A DNA stretch of 64,000 bases from Zafaria ginkgonis (GTDB lineage: Bacteria > Actinomycetota > Actinomycetes > Actinomycetales > Micrococcaceae). The notes under the pieces are model-generated. The model made no database searches and was not told the origin of the DNA. It was given only the letters and a program-made list of their open reading frames with translations. Positions 49,019-57,237 of this stretch are shown piece after piece (the first letter of the stretch is position 1; each line of letters starts with the position of its first letter). The position numbers were made by a program, and so were the translations under genes. The DNA is taken from NCBI RefSeq assembly GCF_039540195.1, contig NZ_BAABEO010000015.1, positions 134,121 through 198,120 on the forward strand, written 5' to 3'.

Positions 49019-49987
49019 CTAGTCGGCGATGATCGACGCGAGCACGGGGCGGCGGCCGGAGACGCCGGCCCATTCGGCGGTCTTGCGGGAGACCTGGCCG
49101 TTGGTGAAGAACTCGGTGAACACCGCGTTGAACATCTCCGGCTGGTCGGTCTGGCCCTGGTGGCCGCAGTCGTCCGGGTAGAACACCTGGACGTTCGGGA
49201 GGACGTCTTCCTGGAGGTAGGCGTTCTCCACCGGCCCCATGACGTCCTGGCGGCCGTAGAGGTAGATCATCGGGATGGTCAGCTGGTCCAGGCGGCCCTT
49301 CAGGCGCATCAGCTGGCCCGTGTTCGGGTCCGTCGCTGCGTTGCGGTTCCACTTGGCGGCAGCCATGAAGGAATCCTTCTGGGTGGTCGCGGAGGCGGTG
49401 CGCAGGGCGATCACGGCGTCGGTGACAGCCTCGGGGCGGTGGATGATCGTGGTCATGATCTCGCGCATGGACTCCGCAGTGCCTTCCCACTTGGGGAAGC
49501 CGATGCCGGGCTGGACGAGCGCCGGATCGATGTCCAGGGCGCTGTTGAAGCCGCTGGTGGCGATCATCGCGAGGCGTTCGACGCGCTCCGGGTAGGTGAC
49601 GGTGAAGTACGCGGCGCACTGGGCGCCCTGCGAGTTGCCGGCGATCTGGAAGGTGTCCAGGCCCAGCGCGTCGACGAAGTCGCGCACGAACTCGACCCAG
49701 CTCATGTGCCCGCGCACCGGGCGGTACTGTTCGCGGGTGTCGGACTCGCCGAAGCCGGGGCGGTCGGGGGCGTAGACGCGGAAGCCCGCCTCCGCCAGCG
49801 CCGGCATCATGAAGCGCCAGCCGGCCGCGCCTGAGGACCCGGGCAGGCCGCCGTGCACCAGCACGACCGGCTTGCCGTCAACGGGCCCGGCAACCATGTA
49901 GTGGGCGTTCGCCCCGTTGATCAATTCGATGGTTTCGCTGGAGGCTCCGGCGATGCCGATCGCGTCGGTGCTTGCTTCGATGCTCAT
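49019..49987 (-). CDS. Alpha/beta hydrolase, meta-cleavage product (C-C bond) hydrolase-like
   Basis: A 322-residue alpha/beta hydrolase. PVVLVHGGLPGSSG forms the oxyanion region, AGNSQGAQCA the nucleophile elbow (Ser), YGRQDVMGP the Asp, and DDCGHQGQ the catalytic His. The sequence is close in style to BphD/HsaD enzymes that split the product of extradiol ring cleavage. It is the last gene of an operon with the dioxygenase and monooxygenase, so it would release a carboxylic acid and a dienoate. GAGGAG precedes the ATG. Confidence 0.88.
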   Translation of the reverse strand: MSIEASTDAIGIAGASSETIELINGANAHYMVAGPVDGKPVVLVHGGLPGSSGAAGWRFMMPALAEAGFRVYAPDRPGFGESDTREQYRPVRGHMSWVEFVRDFVDALGLDTFQIAGNSQGAQCAAYFTVTYPERVERLAMIATSGFNSALDIDPALVQPGIGFPKWEGTAESMREIMTTIIHRPEAVTDAVIALRTASATTQKDSFMAAAKWNRNAATDPNTGQLMRLKGRLDQLTIPMIYLYGRQDVMGPVENAYLQEDVLPNVQVFYPDDCGHQGQTDQPEMFNAVFTEFFTNGQVSRKTAEWAGVSGRRPVLASIIAD

Positions 49988-50116
49988 GTGATCTCCTCAA
50001 GGTTTGGGGAAGGGTGCGACGGCGGGGCCCGGCTTGCTCGGGCCCCGTGGAGAGGTGCCGGGCAGGCCCTTCGATGCCGTTAAGACCGACACGATAGGGC
50101 CCGCCAGCGGTGGTAC

Positions 50117-51322
50117 CTAGAGCTTTGTTCCGGCCGGCAGATCGTGGCCGAAGTAATCCAGCGACCAGTTGCTGTACCAGGGCTCGGCGACGTTGACGAT
50201 GTGGTTCATGCCCGCGTGCATGTCCCGCCAGAAGCGCTGCAGCGGCTGGTCCAGGTGCAGCGACCCGCCGCCGGCGTGCAGGAACAGGTCATCGACCGCC
50301 GCCAGCGCGCGGTGGGTGGCGCGGACCTGGTTGCGGCGGACCTCCAGGCGCATCTCCACCGGGACGGTCTTGCCGGTGGCGGCGTAGTCGTAGACCCGCT
50401 CGAAGTCGCCCAGGACGTGGTAAATGCTGGACTGGATGTCCGCGGCGGCCTTGCCAACCGCCTGCAGCTGGAACGTGTCGGTGGAGGACTGCCTGCCACC
50501 CATCTGGACCCGCTTGGAGTTGAACGCCAGCGCCGCGCCCAGGGCGCCCTGGGCGATGGCCAGCGTGCCGGTCACGATGGCCCCGGAGAACATGACGCCG
50601 CGCGGAATCGAATACAGCGGGTTGTCCAGGCCCAGCGCCCGCGCCGCGGTGCCGGCCACGATCTCGTCCTGCGAGATCACCCGGTAGTCGGGCACGAAGA
50701 CGTCCTTGACCACCAGGTCCTTGGAGCCGGTGCCCTTCAGGCCCATGACCTCCCAGGAGTCCTGGAGGATCTCGTAGTCGGCGCGCGGGAGGCAAAAGTG
50801 GCGGACGTCGCCGCGGTTGGGGGTGCCGTCCGGGTTGGCCACGAAGCCGCCGATCATCACCCACTGGCAGTGGTCGGTGCCGGAGGAGAACTTCCAGTGG
50901 CCGTTGAAAATGTAGCCGCCCTCGACCGGTCGCCCGACGCCCATGGGCGCGTACGGGGAGGCGATCCAGGTGTCCTGGTCCTGGCCCCAGAGCTCCTCCT
51001 GCAGGCGCAGGTCCGCCTGGGCCAGTTCGTGCGGGTGCACGCCCACGACGCCGGCCACCCAGCCGGTGGCTGCATCGGCGGAGCCGGTGGCCAGGACTGC
51101 CTTCATGAAGTCCACCGGGTGGGATTCCATGCCGCCGAATCGCTTGGGCTGGAGCATGCGCACGAGGCCGGTGTCCTTGAGCCGGGAAGCGACCTCGTCG
51201 GTGAGGCGTCCGGCATCCTCGTTGGCGCGGCCGTTGGCGGCGAAGTACTCGGCCAGCGCCTCGACGCGGCTCTGCACATCGGTGGCGGCCGCGGCTTCGG
51301 TTTCCTTGAGTACTGCAGTCAT
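50117..51322 (-). CDS. Flavin-dependent phenol monooxygenase, HsaA-like
   Basis: A 401-residue protein of the acyl-CoA-dehydrogenase-like, class D flavin monooxygenase group. Segments such as QPKRFGGMESHPVDFMKAVL, FNGHWKFSSGTDHCQWVMIGG and LKGTGSKDLVVKDVFVPD resemble HsaA, which hydroxylates a phenol ring to a catechol using reduced flavin supplied by a separate reductase. No reductase is in this operon; the fused flavin reductase at 55541 is the probable partner. The product would be the substrate of the extradiol dioxygenase. The start at 51322 follows AAGGA. Confidence 0.88.
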   Translation of the reverse strand: MTAVLKETEAAAATDVQSRVEALAEYFAANGRANEDAGRLTDEVASRLKDTGLVRMLQPKRFGGMESHPVDFMKAVLATGSADAATGWVAGVVGVHPHELAQADLRLQEELWGQDQDTWIASPYAPMGVGRPVEGGYIFNGHWKFSSGTDHCQWVMIGGFVANPDGTPNRGDVRHFCLPRADYEILQDSWEVMGLKGTGSKDLVVKDVFVPDYRVISQDEIVAGTAARALGLDNPLYSIPRGVMFSGAIVTGTLAIAQGALGAALAFNSKRVQMGGRQSSTDTFQLQAVGKAAADIQSSIYHVLGDFERVYDYAATGKTVPVEMRLEVRRNQVRATHRALAAVDDLFLHAGGGSLHLDQPLQRFWRDMHAGMNHIVNVAEPWYSNWSLDYFGHDLPAGTKL

Positions 51323-51352
51323 GGTCTTCGTCCTTCGCAAATCTGGTGGCGC

Positions 51353-52324
51353 CTAGGAATTGTCCGCGGCGTCGGTGGGGTCAACCGGGCGGTTCTTGTT
51401 GTGCCCCCAGTAGTGGGCCGCGTTGTAGCGGGTCGGGGTCCAGGTGGCGTCGTCGATCTTGATGCCGCCGGTGCCGTACTCGAGGCCGAAGTTGGACGGG
51501 GTGCGGACGTAGAAGGACACCATCTTGTCGTTGGTGTGCTTGCCCAGGGTGGACAGGATCGGGGCGGCGTCCTCCTCCAGGACCTTGTCCCAAGCCCGGC
51601 CGACGATGTCGAGTTCGTCGACCTCGAACATCAGGTGGCCGATCGCCGAGCCCACGTTCGGCAGCTGCGCGAAGGCGTAGGAGTGGTGGCGCTCGTTGCA
51701 GTACAGGAACGTCAGGTCCAAGTGGTGGCGCGGGCCCACCTCGATGTGGTCGGAGAGCTTGAAGCCCAGGACCTCGAAGTAGAGGTGGTTGTAGGCCTCC
51801 CAGTCGACGACGGACTGGAAGACGTGGCCCAGGCCGCCGGTGCCGGTGACGAAGCCGGCGCCGGTTGGGGAGACGAAGCGGTCGATGGTCTCGCGCAGGC
51901 CGTAGTGCAGCTCGATGTCCAGCAGCCCGTCCGGGTCGGTGAACACGGCGCCGGCGGTGATGCGGCGCTCGGCGACCTCGTCCTTGTCCAGCTGGCGCAC
52001 CGCGTAGCCGGCGGCCTCGACGCGGGCGGAGAGCTCGGCGAGCTCCGCGGCGCCACAGACCTCCCACCCGATGACGGCCAGGCCGTCGCGGTCGGCCTTG
52101 TTGACGACGACGCGGTATTCCTTCTCGTCGAGGCGGAATTCGAGCCGGTCGGCGGTCTTGACGGCCACCTGCAGGCCGAGCAGTCCGGCGCCGAACTCCT
52201 CCCAGGCGTCCAGGTCGGTGGTGTCGATGATGGTGTAACCGAGGCTCCGGACGGCGGCACGGGTGCCGGCCGGGGCCGAAACGGCCGCGGTGGTCTCGGG
52301 ATCAAGAATGGTTGCGGATGCCAT
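51353..52324 (-). CDS. Type I extradiol catechol dioxygenase (BphC/HsaC-like)
   Basis: A 323-residue two-domain vicinal-oxygen-chelate protein. The C-terminal domain holds the iron ligands: GLGHVFQSV (His), IGHLMFEVD (His) and NFGLEYGTGG (Glu). HHLDLTFLYCNERHHSYAF also carries conserved active-site histidines. It would cleave the catechol made by the HsaA-like enzyme beside a hydroxyl group. AAGGAG lies 11 bp before the ATG. It lies 30 bp before the monooxygenase gene. Confidence 0.9.
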   Translation of the reverse strand: MASATILDPETTAAVSAPAGTRAAVRSLGYTIIDTTDLDAWEEFGAGLLGLQVAVKTADRLEFRLDEKEYRVVVNKADRDGLAVIGWEVCGAAELAELSARVEAAGYAVRQLDKDEVAERRITAGAVFTDPDGLLDIELHYGLRETIDRFVSPTGAGFVTGTGGLGHVFQSVVDWEAYNHLYFEVLGFKLSDHIEVGPRHHLDLTFLYCNERHHSYAFAQLPNVGSAIGHLMFEVDELDIVGRAWDKVLEEDAAPILSTLGKHTNDKMVSFYVRTPSNFGLEYGTGGIKIDDATWTPTRYNAAHYWGHNKNRPVDPTDAADNS

Positions 52325-52374
52325 GGCGGTGGTTCTCCTTGGTTGAGGGATGGTTCATGGGGGCGGTTGCCGGG

Positions 52375-54018
52375 CTACTGCACGCGCCAGACAAGGCGCC
52401 AGTCCGGCTCAATTACGCCGATGCGGGCACCGGGGAAGCCGCCGACGTTCTTGCCGACGTACCAGCCGTTCTTGTGCGCCACCAGCGGGGCGATCGGCAG
52501 CCATTCGGCGAACCGGTTCTGCAGCCCGGTGTAGATCGCGCGGCGCTCGGTTTCCGAGCTGGCCTGCCGGGCCTGGTCCAGGAGCTTGTCGACCTGGGGG
52601 TCGGAGCCCTTGCTGTTGTTGCCCTTGGAGGTGGAGTGGTAGGTGCTGCGCAGCTGCTGGTCCACCTCCTCGCGGACCTCGGTGTAGCGGTGCTGGGCCT
52701 GGTAGTTTCCGGAGAGGGCCTCGGTGACCATGGTTGGCTGGTCGGAGGTGTTCAGCGTCATCGCGATCCCGGCGTCGGCGAGCATCTGCTGCAGGATCGC
52801 GGCCTGCTTCTGGAACTCCGGCGGTGAGGTGGTGGTCAGCGTGAACTCGGCCTTGCCGCCGGCGGCGACGTATTCGGCCACCAGCTTCTTGGCCGCCTCC
52901 GGGTCGTAGCCCGGCCACGCCGTTTCGACGTAGAACGGGTTGGAGGTCGGGAACATGCCCCGCATGACGTTGTGCTGGCCCTGGAAGACCGCCTGGTTGA
53001 GGCCGTCCAGGTCGATCGCTTGGATGACGGCCTGGCGGAACCGGACGTCGTCGAACGGGGCCTTGGAGAGGTTGAACAGCAGGTTGTAGTAGCTGCCGTC
53101 CGGCTGGTAGAGCGGGGTCAGCCCCCCTTGGGCCGCGGCCGCGAGGTCGGTGGCGGACTGCGAACTGCCCATGTCCAGGTCCCCGGCGATGGCGGCCGAG
53201 ACGCGGGTCTGGGTATCCGTGGCGGGGATGAACTTGAGCCCGTCCAGGTACGGCTGGCCCTTGATCCGGTAGTCGGGGTTCCGCTTCAGCACGATGTCGC
53301 CGCCGGGCTTGAAGGATTCCAGCATGAACGGGCCCACGCCCACCGGCTTGGCCCCGAAGTCCTGGCCGAGCTTCTCCACGGCGGTCGGGGACGGGATCAT
53401 GGACGGACCGCCGGGCAGGCCCCACACGAAGACCTTGGGGAACCCCATGTTCGGGGAGGCCAGCGTGAACCTGACGGTGGCCGCGTCGGTGGCCACCATC
53501 TTCTTGATCTGGCGCACGTCCCCGGCCGAGCGGGACATGGATCCCTCGGCGGCCAGGTTCTTCAGGTGCTTCACGACCGCATCGGCGTTGAAGTCGGTGC
53601 CGTCAGTGAACTTCACGCCGGTGGGCAGCTTCAGGATCCAGGTGGTGCCCTTGTCGGAGGTCTTGATCGACTTGGCGAGCTCGGGGACCACGTTGCCCTT
53701 CTCGTCGTAGACGAACAGGACGTCGAAGATCGCACGCTGCACGTAGCCGCCCGAGGCGGAGGAGGTTCCGGGGTCCAGGGACTCGACCGGGGCGAACAGG
53801 CCGACCGTCAGGGTGCCGCCGGCCTGGGGTTCGCCGAGGGACAGCGCCTGCGCGCCGGAGGCCGTGGTGGTGACGCCTTCGGGCAGGACGGTGCCGGCGG
53901 AGGCGCCGTTGGAGGGGGCGGCCCCGGTGGTGCTCGGGCTGCCGCAGCCGGCCAGGAGGAGCGAGGCGCCGAACAGGCTCAGCACCGTGCGACGGCTGGG
54001 CTTGTTTGCATTCAGCAT
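52375..54018 (-). CDS. ABC transporter substrate-binding lipoprotein (family 5), copy B
   Basis: A 547-residue paralogue of the protein at 47020, with lipobox LAGC and GGTLTVGLFAPVESLDP, ILKLPTGVKFTDGTDF and VGVGPFMLESF. It is the first gene of the aromatic operon (dioxygenase 50 bp downstream). Placing a binding protein at the head of a catabolic operon suggests that its ligand is the aromatic substrate. GGAAGG lies before the ATG at 54018. As with copy A, the matching permeases and ATPases are only found at 58735-62613. Confidence 0.9.
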   Translation of the reverse strand: MLNANKPSRRTVLSLFGASLLLAGCGSPSTTGAAPSNGASAGTVLPEGVTTTASGAQALSLGEPQAGGTLTVGLFAPVESLDPGTSSASGGYVQRAIFDVLFVYDEKGNVVPELAKSIKTSDKGTTWILKLPTGVKFTDGTDFNADAVVKHLKNLAAEGSMSRSAGDVRQIKKMVATDAATVRFTLASPNMGFPKVFVWGLPGGPSMIPSPTAVEKLGQDFGAKPVGVGPFMLESFKPGGDIVLKRNPDYRIKGQPYLDGLKFIPATDTQTRVSAAIAGDLDMGSSQSATDLAAAAQGGLTPLYQPDGSYYNLLFNLSKAPFDDVRFRQAVIQAIDLDGLNQAVFQGQHNVMRGMFPTSNPFYVETAWPGYDPEAAKKLVAEYVAAGGKAEFTLTTTSPPEFQKQAAILQQMLADAGIAMTLNTSDQPTMVTEALSGNYQAQHRYTEVREEVDQQLRSTYHSTSKGNNSKGSDPQVDKLLDQARQASSETERRAIYTGLQNRFAEWLPIAPLVAHKNGWYVGKNVGGFPGARIGVIEPDWRLVWRVQ

Positions 54019-54096
54019 GTGGTGGGACCTTCCAAGGGATGGGGTGTTTGACGCGGGCGGATCGGCGAACGGTTCGCCGCCCCGAATGGCGTGTAA

Positions 54097-54118
54097 GTCA
54101 CATCACACACTGCCCGTC
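54097..54118 (-). promoter_or_regulatory. Conserved 22-bp element upstream of binding protein B
   Basis: It matches the element at 48737-48758 in 19 of 22 bases and on the minus strand includes TGTGATGTGAC. Shared position and sequence before two paralogous genes point to a common regulator or a recent duplication of the promoter. The 437-bp gap 54019-54455 otherwise contains the IclR terminator and a 16-bp repeat array. Confidence 0.5.
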
Positions 54119-54332
54119 AGCGGCGGCCCGGAGACACCTGCGCGTACCGCATCCCGAAACGGAATTTGGCTCCGCCCCGAAAGTTCCGGATGCCGGTACA
54201 ACCGGCTCCCCCGCCCTCCCCGGACCGGGCGCACAATGGCCCGCCGCGCGGGCGAGGGGACAACGCGGCGTAGATGAAACGGCGCCGCACAGATGGGCTG
54301 GCGCCGTGCGGATGGGATGGACGCACGAAAGG

Positions 54333-54361
54333 GCCGCGGGCACCTTTCGGTGTCCCGCGGC
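54333..54361 (-). terminator. Hairpin downstream of the IclR gene
   Basis: GCCGCGGG and ACC on the left pair with GGT and CCCGCGGC on the right around a short TTTC loop, 95 bp beyond the IclR stop codon on the minus strand. Confidence 0.55.
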
Positions 54362-54420
54362 TGGGAGGAGGCAAGGCTGGGAGCGCTCGCCGACGTCGTA
54401 CCGGCGCCGTCCACGGGTCC

Positions 54421-54468
54421 GAATCAGTCGAACCGTGAATCAGTCGAACCCCGAATCAGTCGAACATG
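54421..54468. repeat. Three tandem 16-bp repeats across the IclR stop codon
   Basis: GAATCAGTCGAAC plus three variable bases occurs at 54421, 54437 and 54453. The copy at 54453 contains the last codons and the stop of the IclR gene (FD then TGA), so the duplicated units downstream repeat the same stop context. Confidence 0.9.
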
Positions 54469-55250
54469 GCCGCGGAGATGCCCTGGGCGGCGGTGCGGAC
54501 CTGTTCCCCGACGAGGGCCTCGTTGAAGCCTGCGGTGGGCGAGGAGACGGAGATGGCGGCGATGGCGCGGCCTCGGCGCAGGATCGGCGCGGCGACGCAG
54601 ATCAGCCCGAGGGCAACCTCCTCGCGGTCGTGGGCGATCCCGTCGACCTGGATCTGGTGGAGCTGGTTCACCAGCCGGCCCGGGTGGTTGTTCGAGTACG
54701 GGGTCATCCGCGTCAGCGGCTGGTCCAGGACGGCCATGACCGTCTCCTTGTCGGAGAAGGCGAGCATCGCCTTGCCGATGGCGGTGCAGTTGGCGGGCAT
54801 GCGGCCGCCGATCGTGGTGGGCAGGCGCTTGGCGCGGTGGCCGTGGATCTTCTCCAGGTACAGCACCTCGCCGCCGTCGAGGACGCCCAGGTGGACGGTG
54901 CGGTTGACGGTGGCGTAGAGCTCGGAGAGGAACGGGAGGGCGACGTCGCGCAGGCCGCTCGGCTTGCACAGCTCCACGCGGTTGCCCATCTCGAAGACCC
55001 GAAGGGAGAGCTGGTACTTGGTGCCCACGCGCTCGACGTATCCGCCGCGCTCCAGGGTAGCCAGCAAGCGGAAGGCGGTGGACTTGTGGATGCCGGCCCT
55101 CCGGGACAGGTCGCTGACGCCCAGCAGGCGGGAGCCGTTGCGGAAAGCGTCCATGAGCTGGAGGGCCTTCAGCACCGATGTCGATCCGTCGCTGGAGGAG
55201 ACGGCCGTCCGGGGCGTCTCGAGAACCTCGTGCTGCGCCAGTGCAGTCAT
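54456..55250 (-). CDS. IclR family transcriptional regulator
   Basis: A 264-residue regulator. The N-terminal winged helix reads SVLKALQLMDAF, LLGVSDLSRRAGIHKSTAFRLLATLERGGYVERV. The C-terminal effector domain has VHLGVLDGGEVLYLEKIHGH, NCTAIGKAMLAF, GIAHDREEVALGLICVAAPI and AAISVSSPTAGF. It is the same length as, and closely similar to, the IclR at 62906. It is divergent from the flavin-reductase fusion and probably acts on that promoter and on the aromatic operon downstream of it. Confidence 0.9.
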   Translation of the reverse strand: MTALAQHEVLETPRTAVSSSDGSTSVLKALQLMDAFRNGSRLLGVSDLSRRAGIHKSTAFRLLATLERGGYVERVGTKYQLSLRVFEMGNRVELCKPSGLRDVALPFLSELYATVNRTVHLGVLDGGEVLYLEKIHGHRAKRLPTTIGGRMPANCTAIGKAMLAFSDKETVMAVLDQPLTRMTPYSNNHPGRLVNQLHQIQVDGIAHDREEVALGLICVAAPILRRGRAIAAISVSSPTAGFNEALVGEQVRTAAQGISAAMFD

Positions 55251-55277
55251 CTTTTGTCCGCCTTGTCGATCGGGGCA

Positions 55278-55323
55278 TTCTTGCCTCTGCGGGGCGGCTT
55301 CCGCCGCCCCGCAGAGGCAAGAA
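55278..55323. repeat. Perfect 21-bp-stem hairpin in the IclR leader
   Basis: Bases 55278-55298 pair completely with 55303-55323 around a TTCC loop (arm begins TTCTTGCCTCTGCGGGGCGG). It lies 28 bp upstream of the IclR start. It has no T tract, and could be an attenuator, an RNA-stability element or the remnant of a small repeat. Confidence 0.7.
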
Positions 55324-55324
55324 A

Positions 55325-55360
55325 TGTAGTGTCCAATACAGAATCTGTAGTGAATACTAC
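55325..55360. promoter_or_regulatory. Candidate IclR operators between the IclR and flavin-reductase genes
   Basis: Two related motifs lie head to tail: TGTAGTGTCCAATACA (55325-55340) and TGTAGTGAATACTAC (55346-55360). The second contains the perfect inverted repeat GTAGT-GAAT-ACTAC. A similar TGTA-N5-TACTAC lies at 62847-62861 before the second IclR gene. The remaining part of the gap to 55540 shows no other clear motif. Confidence 0.45.
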
Positions 55361-55540
55361 GGACATGAGATGGGCATCACAACCCCCTCCGCCTTGGGGC
55401 GGCGGCGGAGCGCAACGGATTTCGACGTTCCACATTCCGGAACCGCCAAGTTGGCGCAAAAACCCTGCGGTTGTCTGATTGGTGATCGGGGCCACAAACT
55501 CCTTCGGCCCCTCCCGGAACAGAGCACGAGGAGCAGGACC

Positions 55541-56722
55541 ATGCCGGACACCGCAGCAGACACCACCATCGACCCCCTGAAGTTCCGCGAGGTACTCGGC
55601 CACTACCCCACCGGCGTCGCACTGATCACCGGCATCGCCGACGACGGCGCGGCGATCGGCATGGTCGTGGGCACGTTCACCTCCGTGTCCCTGGACCCGC
55701 CACTGGTGGCCTTCCTGCCGACGAAGTCCTCCCACAGCTTCGAACGCCTGCGCACCGCCAGCGGCTTCACCGTCAATATCCTTGCCCACGACCAGGAGGA
55801 CCTCTGCCGCCGGCTGGCCCGGCCCGCCGCGGACAAGTTCGCCGGCCTCGACTGGACCCCCTCCAGCGCCGGGGCGCCCATCCTCGACGGCGTCGTCGCC
55901 TCGATCGACTGCACCTTCCACTCCATCCTGGACGGCGGGGACCACCACATCGTCCTGGGCGCGGTGCAGGAGCTGGAGGTGCGCCGTCCCGTGGCTCCGC
56001 TGCTCTTCTTCCAGGGCGGCTACGGCGGCTTCACCCCGCGCTCCTTCATGGTTCCCACCGACCAGGAGCTCGCCTCCGGCGTCACCCTGGCCCAGGAGGT
56101 CCGTTCCTCCATGGAGCTGCTGGCCGAGGAGATCGGCGCCGAGGTCACCGCCTTCGCCCGCATCGGCAGCGACGTCGCGACAGTGGCCACCGCCGCCGGG
56201 AAGGACATTGGCACCACCGCGGTCCTGGGCGCCCGGTTTCCGCTGATGCCGCCGCTGGGCGAGCTCTTTGTCGCCTGGGAGGATCAGACCGAGGTCGATG
56301 CCTGGGTGGCCCGCGCGTTCGGGGCCGACGAGGAGACCCAGTCCCTGTTCCGGTCCCGGCTGGAGACCGCCCGCCGGAGGGGGTGGGCCCTGTCCTTCCA
56401 CAGCGGGTCCACCGACAACGACCTGCTGGAGGCCATGCGCGACTACGGGCGCGGCGAGCTGACCCCCGCCCGCCAGCGGGCCGTCACCCAGACGATCGTC
56501 AGCGCCACCGACCGCTACCGGCTGGGCACCCTGGAGGCCGGGGAGACCTACGACGTCGATGCGATCATGGCCCCGGTGCGCAACGCCGCGGGCACGGTCC
56601 AGCTGGTGCTGCGCCTTTCCCAGCTGCCGGCGCCCGCCACGTCCGAGCGCGTGCAGGCCTGGGCCCGGCAACTGACCTCCGCCGCCAACGAGGCCAGCGC
56701 CCGCATCGCCAAAGCCGGCTGA
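55541..56722 (+). CDS. Flavin reductase fused to an IclR-type effector domain
   Basis: A 393-residue protein. Residues about 8-165 are a HpaC/HsaB-like flavin reductase: FREVLGHYPTGVALITG, GMVVGTFTSVSLDPPLVAF, GFTVNILAHDQEDLCRRLA and FFQGGYGGF. Residues about 180-390 resemble an IclR effector domain (LAEEIGAEVTAFARIG, TTAVLGARFPLMPPLGELFVAW, DVDAIMAPVRNAAGTVQLVL) without any DNA-binding helix. It most likely supplies reduced flavin to the HsaA-like oxygenase and may be controlled allosterically by an aromatic ligand. The ATG has GAGGAG upstream. Confidence 0.85.
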   Translation: MPDTAADTTIDPLKFREVLGHYPTGVALITGIADDGAAIGMVVGTFTSVSLDPPLVAFLPTKSSHSFERLRTASGFTVNILAHDQEDLCRRLARPAADKFAGLDWTPSSAGAPILDGVVASIDCTFHSILDGGDHHIVLGAVQELEVRRPVAPLLFFQGGYGGFTPRSFMVPTDQELASGVTLAQEVRSSMELLAEEIGAEVTAFARIGSDVATVATAAGKDIGTTAVLGARFPLMPPLGELFVAWEDQTEVDAWVARAFGADEETQSLFRSRLETARRRGWALSFHSGSTDNDLLEAMRDYGRGELTPARQRAVTQTIVSATDRYRLGTLEAGETYDVDAIMAPVRNAAGTVQLVLRLSQLPAPATSERVQAWARQLTSAANEASARIAKAG

Positions 56723-56745
56723 GGGCGGTGGCCCGGAAGAACCCC

Positions 56746-57146
56746 GAAAAGTGACGCCTTTGTGCGGGTGTTTCCGCGAATTGTGACGTGTAAGTGCGGG
56801 TACGCACGGGAAAGTGTCGACCGCGTCCGGGGCCCCTCCCCGCCCACCCAAGATTTTGCTCGCTTCCGGGCAGTGCGCGGGAAATAGTGCGCGGCGTGAA
56901 GGTCGATCACCGGCAGTGCCGACGCCGGTTTGGGCGCATGACGCAGGTCGTCGGACTGAGTCCGACGCCGGCTGGCCGGCAAGGAGGCAGGGAGGCGGGG
57001 AGGCAGGTGGCACGATTCCGCAAGGTCCCTGCCTCAGAGGTAGCAAAATCCTGGAAACACTGCCTGCAAACGAGCAAAATCCGGAAGGGGACCCGCACTT
57101 ACGCAGCACAATTCGCGGAAACACTCGCACAAAAGCGTCACTTTTC
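56746..57146. mobile_element. MITE-like fold-back element, 56-bp terminal inverted repeats
   Basis: The left arm (56746-56801) and right arm (57091-57146) are inverted copies that match at 51 of 56 positions; each end reads GAAAAGTGACGC inward, with one variant base just after. Nested inside is a second inverted pair, GATTTTGCTCG (56852-56862) and CGAGCAAAATC (57071-57081), and a hairpin GTCGGAC-TGA-GTCCGAC near 56950. No coding region of known type is present. It fills the 515-bp gap between two convergent genes. It could be a non-autonomous transposable element or a structured RNA or terminator. Confidence 0.65.
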
Positions 57147-57237
57147 CGAGGGGGCGCACGCGGGACTGCGGCTCACGCGCGGCGGGTCGGGCGGCGGGGG
57201 CAAACGGTGGGTCTGGCGGCGGATCAGGGGGCGCGGG

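Noticed and set aside
49019..52324. Steroid (cholesterol) degradation genes hsaACD
   Set aside because: Only these three enzyme types are present, with no other steroid gene, and the operon is led by a family-5 binding protein.
56746..57146. Insertion sequence with its own transposase
   Set aside because: The interior is under 300 bp and contains no transposase-like frame.
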